From contig DATAWZ010000011.1 in the NCBI GenBank assembly GCA_036266975.1, positions 1 through 30,764 on the forward strand: a stretch of 30,764 bases of DNA. The letters run 5' to 3'. Below, piece after piece: positions 7,247 through 13,998 of the stretch. The notes beneath the pieces are model-generated. The model was not told the DNA's origin. It saw nothing but the letters and a program-made list of their open reading frames with translations, and did no database searches. The position numbers and the translations under genes are program-made. This stretch comes from DATAWZ01 sp036266975. GTDB taxonomy: Bacteria; Actinomycetota; Thermoleophilia; Solirubrobacterales; Solirubrobacteraceae. Numbering within the stretch: position 1 is the stretch's first letter; the number at the start of each line of letters is the position of its first letter.

Positions 7247-7606
7247 GTGGACACCCCGTCGGCCAACGGCATCCTGCACTCGGGTGAGCTCGAGATCCAT
7301 CTCGGCGAGGGCCTCGTGCTCGCCGGTGGACGCGCGCTGACGCTGTCGGTGCGGGAATTCCAGCTGCTCGCTGCGCTCGTGCGCCGCAGCGGCGGCATCG
7401 TCTCGCGCAAGGAACTGTACCGCGCCGTCTGGGGCTCCGAGCTGCGCGCGGGCGATCGCTCCGTCGACGTGTACGTCAGCAAGCTGCGCGGCAAGCTCGA
7501 GGCCGCGATGCCCGACCGCCGCTTCATCCACACCCACCCGGGCTTCGGTTACCGATTCCAAGGCCAGCCTTCACGAGATTTTCACACCGAGGCGGTCGGC
7601 GGTTAA
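7247..7606 (+). CDS. Stand-alone PhoB/OmpR-type winged-helix DNA-binding protein without receiver domain
   Basis: This 119-residue protein consists almost wholly of the OmpR/PhoB effector domain. The segment LTLSVREFQLLAALVRRSGGIVSRKELYRAVWG and the recognition-helix part RSVDVYVSKLRGKLE, then FIHTHPGFGYRF, match that fold end to end. There is no receiver domain, and none can exist upstream because PHO box C occupies that DNA. The closest relative in the window is the C-terminal half of the response regulator at 12540. It could compete for PHO boxes, act as a constitutive binder or autoregulate. The GTG start has no clear Shine-Dalgarno; the stop lies inside PHO box D. Identity of the fold is sure, the role is inferred. 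Confidence 0.85.
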   Translation: MDTPSANGILHSGELEIHLGEGLVLAGGRALTLSVREFQLLAALVRRSGGIVSRKELYRAVWGSELRAGDRSVDVYVSKLRGKLEAAMPDRRFIHTHPGFGYRFQGQPSRDFHTEAVGG

Positions 7607-7612
7607 CAGACT
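7569..7612 (+). promoter_or_regulatory. PHO box D upstream of pstS1
   Basis: The units CTTCACGAGAT, TTTCACACCGA, a non-matching GGCGGTCGGCG, then GTTAACAGACT keep the 11-nt phase. It overlaps the last codons and the stop of the winged-helix gene and ends 73 nt before pstS1. Confidence 0.7.
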
Positions 7613-7644
7613 GCCCTCCGCACTGCGGCGACCTGACAGGCCCT

Positions 7645-7658
7645 GCCCGTAGACGGGC
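7645..7658. repeat. Short palindrome in the pstS1 leader
   Basis: GCCCGT and ACGGGC pair around AG, between PHO box D and the pstS1 ribosome binding site. It may be a leader hairpin; no role is shown. Confidence 0.35.
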
Positions 7659-7685
7659 GCTGCGACCCGATCGAAGGAGACGCTA

Positions 7686-8837
7686 GTGACCAAGAACAAG
7701 ATCGGCCTTTTGCTCGGCGTGGCCTCGCTCTCCGTGACGCTCGCCGCGTGCGGTTCGAGCAGCTCGAGCAGCAATACGACTTCAAGCAGCCCGTCGACGC
7801 CGGCGACCACGGCCGCGACGACGTCGGCGGCGACCACCGCCCCCACCGCGGCCACCCCGAGCGCGACCGGCACGATCACCGCCGCCGGCTCGACCTTCGC
7901 GGCCCCCGTCTACACGGAGTGGGGCTCGCTGCTGAAGGGCATCACGCTCAACTACCAGGCGGTCGGCTCGGGCGCCGGCATCACCGCGATGGAGGGCAAG
8001 ACCGTCGAGTTCGGCGCGTCTGACCCACCGCTGAAGGCCGCCGACGTCGCCACCTTCGCGAAGGTCGGCCCCGTGCAGCAACTGCCGATGTTCTTCGGCG
8101 CGATCACGCTGTCCTACAACCTGCCGGGCGTCGCGGCCGGCCTGAAGCTCGACGGCACGACGATCGCCAACATCTTCCTGGGCAAGATCACCAAGTGGAA
8201 CGACTCGGCGATCGCGGCCCTGAACCCGGGGGTCAACCTCCCGTCCACCCCGATCACCGTCATCCATCGCTCGGACTCCTCGGGCACGACCCAGGGCTTC
8301 ACGAACTTCCTGTCGGCGTACAGCCCGACGTGGGCGGGGCAGGTCGGCTCCGGCAAGGACGTGAACTGGCCGACCGGCACCGGCGCCAAGGGCAACCCGG
8401 GCGTCGCCGGCGCGATCCAGGCCACGACCGGCTCGATCGGCTACGTCGAGCAGGCCTACGCGCTGCAGCACAAGTTCACGTACGCGTCGGTCAAGAACGC
8501 CGCGGGCGACTACGTCGCTCCGACGCTCGCCTCGACGAGCGCCGCCGCGCCGAGCTCGATCCCGGCCAACCTGTCCTTCTCGACGGATCCGATGGACTCG
8601 AACCCGGCCGCGTACCCGATCGTCTCGCAGACCTTCCTGATCGTCTGGAAGGACATGTGCAAGGCGGGCATCCCGCAGACCACGGCCAAGGCGATCGGCG
8701 CGTTCCTGAGCTACGGCCTGGGGGCCGGTCAGAGCATCCTCAGCGAGGCCGACTACGCCGCGCTGCCGGCGAGCATCGACGCCAAGGACAAGGCGGCCCT
8801 CGCCACGCTGACCTGCAACGGCGCCCCGCTGACCTAG
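7686..8837 (+). CDS. pstS: Phosphate-binding lipoprotein PstS (Pst1)
   Basis: This binds phosphate outside the membrane and delivers it to PstC1-PstA1. It has 383 residues. The signal peptide ends in the lipobox LAAC with Cys 22, so it is a lipoprotein. A Ser/Thr/Ala linker (23-62) leads to the binding domain with ITAAGSTFAAP (64-74), VGSGAG (93-98), FGASDPPL (109-116) and the full anion-binding loop HRSDSSGTT (194-202). In contrast to PstS2 the loop is canonical. The GTG start has AAGGAG 6 nt upstream, which sets this start against internal alternatives. It is the first gene of the pstSCAB-phoU run and has PHO box D in front. Confidence 0.97.
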   Translation: MTKNKIGLLLGVASLSVTLAACGSSSSSSNTTSSSPSTPATTAATTSAATTAPTAATPSATGTITAAGSTFAAPVYTEWGSLLKGITLNYQAVGSGAGITAMEGKTVEFGASDPPLKAADVATFAKVGPVQQLPMFFGAITLSYNLPGVAAGLKLDGTTIANIFLGKITKWNDSAIAALNPGVNLPSTPITVIHRSDSSGTTQGFTNFLSAYSPTWAGQVGSGKDVNWPTGTGAKGNPGVAGAIQATTGSIGYVEQAYALQHKFTYASVKNAAGDYVAPTLASTSAAAPSSIPANLSFSTDPMDSNPAAYPIVSQTFLIVWKDMCKAGIPQTTAKAIGAFLSYGLGAGQSILSEADYAALPASIDAKDKAALATLTCNGAPLT

Positions 8838-8874
8838 CAGCAGCACTCGGACAGGCGCCAGGAGAGATCACCCA

Positions 8875-9900
8875 ATGGCCGTCGCCTCCGCACCCGCCGG
8901 CGCTCGCTCGATTCTCGAGCGACCGCCGGCGGCGCGCCTGCCCGACCGGATCCTGCGCTACGGCCTGCTCGGCCTGTCGTCGCTGATCCTCGTCCTCATC
9001 GTCTTCTTCTTCGTCCGGCTGATCAGCGAGGCCCATCCGGCGTTCTCGCACTTCGGCCTGTTCGGCTTCACGTTCGGCCAGAACTGGAACGTCGAGGCCA
9101 GCCAGTTCCACGCGCTGCCGCTCGTCGAGGGCACGATCGTCACCTCGGCGGTCGCGCTCATCATCGGCGTGCCGGTCGCCGTCGCCGCGGCGCTGTTCAT
9201 CGTCGAGCTGTGCCCGCGTCGCCTCTCCCAGCCGCTGGCCATCCTCGTCGACCTGCTCGCGGCCGTCCCCTCGGTCGTCTACGGGCTGTGGGGCTTCTTC
9301 TTCCTGGTGCCCAAGCTGCACGGGATCGAGACCGACGTCGCCAGGGCGCTGAAATGGATCCCCTTCATCGGCGGCTCCTCGATCACCACGACGGGCCCCA
9401 ACCTGTTCATCACCGGCCTGGTGCTGGCGATCATGATCCTGCCGATCGTCTGCGCGATCTCGCGCGAGGTGATCTCCAGAGTACCGACCGACCACAAGGA
9501 GGCGGCGCTCGGCCTCGGCGCGACGCGCTGGGAGATGATCCGCCTGGCCGTGCTCCCCTACTCGCGCGTCGGCATCGTCAGCGGTGCGATGCTCGGCCTC
9601 GGCCGCGCGATCGGCGAGACGATCGCCGCGGTGTTCCTGCTCGGCGACGCCTCGCGCATCCCCCAACACCTGTTCGGACAGGGCTACAGCCTGGCCGCGG
9701 TGATCGCCAATGAGTTCGGCGAGGCCCAGGGGCTGCACCGCTCGGCGCTGTTCGCAGCGGGCCTGGTCCTGTTCGTCTTCACCCTGCTGGTCAACGGCGC
9801 CGCCCGCGGGATCGTCGCCCGCTCGAGCCGGACGAGCCGCGTGCCGGCCGGCGGCGCCGGCGGCGGCGGGGCGTCGGCCGCCGCGGCGGTGGGGGCCTGA
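8875..9900 (+). CDS. pstC: Phosphate ABC transporter permease PstC (Pst1)
   Basis: This is a channel subunit of Pst1 with 341 residues. It has about six membrane helices after a 25-residue cytoplasmic N-terminus. The conserved loop KEAALGLGATRWEMIRLAVLP and GLGRAIGETIAAVFLLG are typical of PstC, and NLFITGLVLAIMILPIVCAISREV matches the family's core helix. The C-terminus is a Gly/Ala-rich tail (GGAGGGGASAAAA) not expected in the fold. An AGGAGA Shine-Dalgarno precedes the ATG. The stop overlaps the pstA1 start in TGATG, so translation is coupled. Confidence 0.97.
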   Translation: MAVASAPAGARSILERPPAARLPDRILRYGLLGLSSLILVLIVFFFVRLISEAHPAFSHFGLFGFTFGQNWNVEASQFHALPLVEGTIVTSAVALIIGVPVAVAAALFIVELCPRRLSQPLAILVDLLAAVPSVVYGLWGFFFLVPKLHGIETDVARALKWIPFIGGSSITTTGPNLFITGLVLAIMILPIVCAISREVISRVPTDHKEAALGLGATRWEMIRLAVLPYSRVGIVSGAMLGLGRAIGETIAAVFLLGDASRIPQHLFGQGYSLAAVIANEFGEAQGLHRSALFAAGLVLFVFTLLVNGAARGIVARSSRTSRVPAGGAGGGGASAAAAVGA

Positions 9901-10811
9901 TGAGCGCGGCGGCTCCCGCGGCGGGCGGCATCAACGCCCGCTACGGCGTGAGCGCGCGCCGTCGGCGCACCGATGTGGCCATGCGCGGCGTGCTCCTGGC
10001 GGGCACCGCGATCGCGCTCGTCCCGCTGCTGCTGATCATCTACTACCTGCTCCACAAGGGGCTCTCGTCGATGACCTCGGGCGGCTTCTTCACCAGCGAC
10101 CCGACCGGGGCCAGCGCCGGCTTCTTCGGCGGGGCGCAGAAGATCGGCGGCATCAAGAGCGCGCTGCTCGGCACGGTCGAGATCGTCCTGATCGCCTCCG
10201 CGATCGCCGTCCCGATCGGCATCGGCGTGGCGCTGTGGCTCGTGGAGTACGGCCGCAACAGCGTCTACGCGAACATCATCCGCTTCTTCGTGGACGTGCT
10301 CACCGGCGTGCCGTCGATCGTCTTCGGCCTGTTCATCTACATCGTGCTGATCGTCGGCACAGGCAGCACCTACGCGGGCTGGAAGGGCTCGGTCACCCTC
10401 TCGCTGCTGATGCTCCCGATCGTCATACGCTCGGCCGAGGTCGTGCTCTCGCTCGTCCCCGGGGCGCTGCGAGAGTCAGCCCTCGCACTTGGTGCGCCGC
10501 GCTGGCGGGTCATCTTCAAGGTCGTGCTGCCGACCGCCGCCTCCGGGATGGTCACCGGCGTCCTGCTCGCCGTGGCGCGCGCCGCGGGCGAGACCGCCCC
10601 CCTTCTGTTCACCGCCGGGGTCACGAATGTCACTACGCTGAACCCGACCCATTACCAGAACTCGCTCCCCCTTCAGATCTACAACGACTTCATCGCCGGC
10701 ACGACCCAGAACTTCAATCGCGCCTGGGGCGCCGCGCTGACGCTCGTGCTGCTGATCCTGATCGTCAACCTCTCCGCCCGATTCATCTCGTCAAGGAGTC
10801 GCCTTGGATGA
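9900..10811 (+). CDS. pstA: Phosphate ABC transporter permease PstA (Pst1)
   Basis: This is the second channel subunit of Pst1, 303 residues, about six helices. PstA features are FFVDVLTGVPSIVFGLFIY, the cytoplasmic loop LRESALALGAPRWRVIFKVVLP and ARAAGETAPLLFTAG. It overlaps pstC1 by one base at TGATG, and its own stop overlaps the ATG of pstB1. The N-terminal 25 residues are basic and cytoplasmic. Nothing is missing compared with the family. Confidence 0.97.
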   Translation: MSAAAPAAGGINARYGVSARRRRTDVAMRGVLLAGTAIALVPLLLIIYYLLHKGLSSMTSGGFFTSDPTGASAGFFGGAQKIGGIKSALLGTVEIVLIASAIAVPIGIGVALWLVEYGRNSVYANIIRFFVDVLTGVPSIVFGLFIYIVLIVGTGSTYAGWKGSVTLSLLMLPIVIRSAEVVLSLVPGALRESALALGAPRWRVIFKVVLPTAASGMVTGVLLAVARAAGETAPLLFTAGVTNVTTLNPTHYQNSLPLQIYNDFIAGTTQNFNRAWGAALTLVLLILIVNLSARFISSRSRLG

Positions 10812-11701
10812 CCGCCGACCGCACGACCCCCTCGAGCGTTGACGTGAGCCCCGACGACACTGCCGATGGCACCGAGCGGACGCGCGCGGCCCAGCCGGTG
10901 CCGAGCGCCGGGCCCGCTCCCGCGCCGGCGCCGGTCAGCTCGTCCGCCGGCCATGCGTTGCGGCTGGAGCAGCTGCGCGCCTTCTACGGCGACGCCGAGC
11001 AGGTCAAGGGCATCGATCTCGACTTCAACGCGGGCGAGGTGACGGCGATCATCGGCCCGTCGGGCTGCGGGAAGTCGACGATGGTCCGGTGCATCAACCG
11101 CATGCACGAGGAGATCCCCGGCGCCCACGCCGAGGGCCGCGTGCTGCTCGACGGCGAGAACCTCTACGGGCCCACCGTCGACCTGGTCGCCGTGCGCCGA
11201 GCGATCGGCATGGTCTTCCAGAAGCCCAACCCGTTCCCGACCATGTCGATCTTCGACAACGTCGCCGCCGGCCTGAAGCTCAGCGGGGCTCGCGGCGGCG
11301 GACTGCGGGAGAAGGTCGAGGGGGCCTTGCGCGGGGCGAGCCTGTGGGAGGAGGTCAAGGACCGCCTCAGCGAGCCGGGGATCGGCCTCTCCGGCGGCCA
11401 GCAGCAGCGACTGTGCATCGCGCGCAGCCTGGCCGTCGAGCCCGAGGTGCTGCTCATGGACGAGCCCTGCTCGGCGCTGGACCCGATCGCGACGCTGAAG
11501 ATCGAGGAGCTGATCGAAGAGCTCAAGCAGCGCGTGACGATCGTCATCGTCACCCACAACATGCAGCAGGCCGCGCGCGTCGCCGACCGCACGGCGTTCA
11601 TGCTCACCGGCGATCTCGTCGAGGTCGGCCAGACCAGCGACATCTTCACCAACCCTCGAGACTCGAGGACGGAGGAGTATGTCACCGGCAAGTTCGGCTA
11701 G
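10808..11701 (+). CDS. pstB: Phosphate ABC transporter ATPase PstB (Pst1)
   Basis: This is the ATPase of Pst1, 297 residues. Walker A GPSGCGKST is at 83-91, VFQKPNPFP at 136-144, the signature LSGGQQQR at 194-201 and Walker B LLMDEP at 215-220, followed by CSALDP. The ATG at 10808 overlaps the pstA1 stop and has AGGAG upstream inside pstA1. The first 50 residues are a disordered Pro/Ala/Thr-rich lead not found in E. coli PstB; a later start is possible, but no better ribosome site is seen. phoU follows after 26 nt. Confidence 0.97.
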   Translation: MTADRTTPSSVDVSPDDTADGTERTRAAQPVPSAGPAPAPAPVSSSAGHALRLEQLRAFYGDAEQVKGIDLDFNAGEVTAIIGPSGCGKSTMVRCINRMHEEIPGAHAEGRVLLDGENLYGPTVDLVAVRRAIGMVFQKPNPFPTMSIFDNVAAGLKLSGARGGGLREKVEGALRGASLWEEVKDRLSEPGIGLSGGQQQRLCIARSLAVEPEVLLMDEPCSALDPIATLKIEELIEELKQRVTIVIVTHNMQQAARVADRTAFMLTGDLVEVGQTSDIFTNPRDSRTEEYVTGKFG

Positions 11702-11727
11702 CGGTAGGGCGTGAGAGGAGCGGGTCG

Positions 11728-12417
11728 ATGAACTCGGTACCGACCAGCAGCACGCGCGTGCACTTCCAGGAGGAGCTCGCCGAGCTGGAGAAGCGGACGC
11801 TCGAGGGCCTGGACATGGTCGTCGAGCAGCTCGACCGCACGATGGAGTCGCTCGAGCACCAGAACATCGAGGTCGCCGAGCTGGTGATCGCCGACGACGA
11901 CCGCATCGACGGCCGGTTCCTGGAGATCCACCAGGGCATCCTCTCGCTCCTGGCCCGTCAGGCGCCGGTCGCCGGCGACCTGCGCCTGGTCGCCTCGCTG
12001 CTGCACGTGATCAAGCACGTCGAGCGCATGGGCGACCAGTGCGTGAACATCTGCAAGCTCGTTCCGCTGTCCGGGCACGAGCCGCCGGTGCGCGCCGAGC
12101 TGCTCGACAAGCTCCTGCACATGGGGGCGCTCGCGCGGACCGAGGTGGTCCAGAGCAAGACGGCCTTCGCCTCGCGCGACGTCGCGCTGGCCGAGGACCT
12201 GGCCCACAAGGACCGCGAGATCAACCGCGCCAACCGCGACATCTTCAACATCGCGCTGGAGATCGGCGACGACGCCGACACCCGCGAATGGGCGATGCAC
12301 ATGATCCTCGTCGCCCGCTGTCTGGAGCGAATCGGCGACAACGCCGTCGACATCGGCGAGCAGGTCGCCTTCGTGGTCACCGGGCTCTTCCAGGAGTTCG
12401 GCGACACGCAGCCCTGA
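11728..12417 (+). CDS. phoU: Phosphate signalling protein PhoU
   Basis: PhoU links the Pst transporter to the phosphate two-component system and lowers Pho signalling when phosphate is ample. The 229-residue protein has two three-helix repeats. Each carries the metal-binding acidic motif: ELVIADDDRIDGRFLEI in repeat one, DLAHKDREINRANRDIF in repeat two. VASLLHVIKHVERMGDQCVNI and ILVARCLERIGDNAVDIGEQ are the family's paired helix signatures. Start ATG has GAGAGGAG upstream. It is the last pst1 gene; the response regulator follows from its own promoter. Confidence 0.96.
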   Translation: MNSVPTSSTRVHFQEELAELEKRTLEGLDMVVEQLDRTMESLEHQNIEVAELVIADDDRIDGRFLEIHQGILSLLARQAPVAGDLRLVASLLHVIKHVERMGDQCVNICKLVPLSGHEPPVRAELLDKLLHMGALARTEVVQSKTAFASRDVALAEDLAHKDREINRANRDIFNIALEIGDDADTREWAMHMILVARCLERIGDNAVDIGEQVAFVVTGLFQEFGDTQP

Positions 12418-12467
12418 CCCTCGACCCGTCAGCGAGAAACCCCGCTGCGTGCGCGGTCTTCGCGCGC

Positions 12468-12489
12468 CAGACGTGAAGATCCTGTGACC
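12468..12489 (-). promoter_or_regulatory. PHO-like site E upstream of the response regulator
   Basis: Two abutting 11-nt units on minus, GGTCACAGGAT and CTTCACGTCTG, resemble PHO box B. They lie 37 nt upstream of the regulator's -10 box in reverse orientation, so this may be an autoregulation site. Confidence 0.4.
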
Positions 12490-12526
12490 GCGCGTCCGCC
12501 CGAGAAACTCTGACCCCTGGCGGCGG

Positions 12527-12532
12527 TATGCT
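12527..12532 (+). promoter_or_regulatory. -10 element of the response regulator gene (leaderless)
   Basis: TATGCT lies 7 nt before the ATG at 12540, with GAAACT as a possible -35 at 17-nt spacing. No Shine-Dalgarno is present, so the ATG at 12540 is preferred over the one at 12528 inside this box. Confidence 0.55.
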
Positions 12533-12539
12533 CTTCGCG

Positions 12540-13373
12540 ATGACGGACTACGTTCCCGCTCGGGAGCCAGGGCGCTCTCCGGAGGCGGCCTCCGCCAGCA
12601 GCTCACCCGTCCGAGTGGCCATCCTGGACTGCGACTCGGGGTTTATCCAGGTCGTCTCCAAGCGCCTGGATCGCCTGGGCTGGGAGTACCGCGTCCTCGC
12701 CGGCGCGGTACCGACCGAGGCGGTCGTCTCGATGCGCCTGACCGCGCTGATCGTCGACCTTGCGGTGCTGGGCCCGTCGGCCTGGGAGTGGCTCGAGCGG
12801 CTCTCGGCGGCTCTGCCCGAGCTCGCCGTCATGGTCTGCACCGGTCAGTCGACCGTCGCCTCGCGGGTGCGCGGGCTGCGCCTCGGGGCCGACGACTGGG
12901 TCACCAAGCCCTGTCACCCCGAGGAGGTCATCGCCCGGGTGCAGGCCGTCACGCGCCGGCGCCGCCGCGCCGAGGCGCGCACCGCCGCGGTGCCGCTCGT
13001 CGCCGGCGAAGTGGAGATCCGCTCCGACCAGTTCCAGGCCTTCGTCGGTGGGCGCAGCATCGACCTCACCCGCCGCGAGTTCGAGCTCATCGAGCTGCTC
13101 GCCGGCGCGCAGGGTCGCGTGCTCGAGCGCGAGGACATCTACTCGCGCCTGTGGGGCTACGCGATGGTGCGCGGCGACCGCTCGGTGGACGTGTTCGTGC
13201 GCAAGCTGCGTCAGAAGCTCGAGAAGGCCTCGCCCGCCTGGCGCTACATCCACACCCACTTCGGGATCGGGTACCGCTTCGCGCCCGAGCCGGCCGAGCC
13301 CGTCGAGGACGAGCTCGCCACGCCCGCCGTCGCCGCGGGCGGCCATCGCGACGACGACGCCGTCCTCGTCTGA
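12540..13373 (+). CDS. PhoB/RegX3-like OmpR-family response regulator
   Basis: This is a two-domain transcription factor, 277 residues. The receiver domain has the acidic pocket Asp 30 and Asp 32 (AILDCD), the phosphoacceptor Asp 73 (LIVDLAVLG), Thr 101 (VCTGQS) and Lys 123 (WVTKPCHPEEV), so it should be phosphorylated normally. The C-terminal winged helix (from about 150) ends in RSVDVFVRKLRQKLE and YIHTHFGIGYRF. A 23-residue disordered N-terminus and an acidic tail flank the domains. Its place directly after phoU makes it the likely PHO-box binder. No sensor kinase is next to it, so its partner is elsewhere. Confidence 0.92.
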   Translation: MTDYVPAREPGRSPEAASASSSPVRVAILDCDSGFIQVVSKRLDRLGWEYRVLAGAVPTEAVVSMRLTALIVDLAVLGPSAWEWLERLSAALPELAVMVCTGQSTVASRVRGLRLGADDWVTKPCHPEEVIARVQAVTRRRRRAEARTAAVPLVAGEVEIRSDQFQAFVGGRSIDLTRREFELIELLAGAQGRVLEREDIYSRLWGYAMVRGDRSVDVFVRKLRQKLEKASPAWRYIHTHFGIGYRFAPEPAEPVEDELATPAVAAGGHRDDDAVLV

Positions 13374-13392
13374 CCGCGCCCGGCGCCGCGGA

Positions 13393-13878
13393 TCAGGTGG
13401 CGGCGGTGGCGATCAGCTCCAGCTCGTGGGGGCGCAGCAGCGTGAGCAGCTCGCCCGCGCCGCCCTCGAGCCGCACGACGGCCAGGCCGCCCTTCTTCAT
13501 CACGATGCGCGCGCCGGTGAGGCCGCGCACCGTGTGGGAGAAGTCGGGCTCGTGACCGACGATCAGCGCCCTTGCGCCCGCGCCGGCGATCGCCATCACG
13601 TCGATGACGTCGGACACGTCGAATCCGCTTCCGCTGGCCAGCGGCGGGTGCACGGTCGGCTCGGCGCCCCACGCGGCCGCCGCCAGGCGCGCGGTGTCGA
13701 GCGCGCGCACGCGCGGGCTCGCGAGCACCGCCGCGAACTTGACGCCGAGCGCCACGAGTGCCCGGCCGGCGAGGGTCGACTGCTGCTCCCCGCGCGCCGT
13801 CAGGCGCCGCTCCTCGTCCGCACGCATACCGTGAGGCTCGGCCTCGCCGTGCCTAAGCAGCCACAGCTGGCCGTTCAT
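13393..13878 (-). CDS. sixA: Phosphohistidine phosphatase SixA
   Basis: SixA is a small histidine phosphatase that removes phosphate from phosphohistidine in HPt domains and other proteins. The 161-residue protein opens with LLRHGEAE, giving the catalytic RHG with His 10. ASPRVRALDTARLAA carries the second conserved Arg and LIVGHEPDFSHTVRGL holds the second catalytic His. Length fits the family. It is divergent from ppk1 with 120 bp between, a frequent neighbourhood for polyphosphate and phosphate genes. The ATG at 13878 is preceded by TAGCGT on minus at 10 nt, giving a very short leader at most. Confidence 0.9.
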   Translation of the reverse strand: MNGQLWLLRHGEAEPHGMRADEERRLTARGEQQSTLAGRALVALGVKFAAVLASPRVRALDTARLAAAAWGAEPTVHPPLASGSGFDVSDVIDVMAIAGAGARALIVGHEPDFSHTVRGLTGARIVMKKGGLAVVRLEGGAGELLTLLRPHELELIATAAT

Positions 13879-13934
13879 CTCACGCTGCACGCTAACGCAC
13901 GCGTCGGAGAGACGTCTGTCGAGCGCGCGCGTCC

Positions 13935-13940
13935 TACCAT
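13935..13940 (+). promoter_or_regulatory. Possible -10 element of ppk1
   Basis: TACCAT lies about 58 nt before the ppk1 start. Unlike most genes here, ppk1 also has a GGAGGT Shine-Dalgarno, so it appears to carry a true leader. Confidence 0.4.
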
Positions 13941-13998
13941 CCCTCAGAGGCGTCCGGCCGCGCGCCGGCGCTCGTCCACTCCCGGAGGTATCCCGTCC

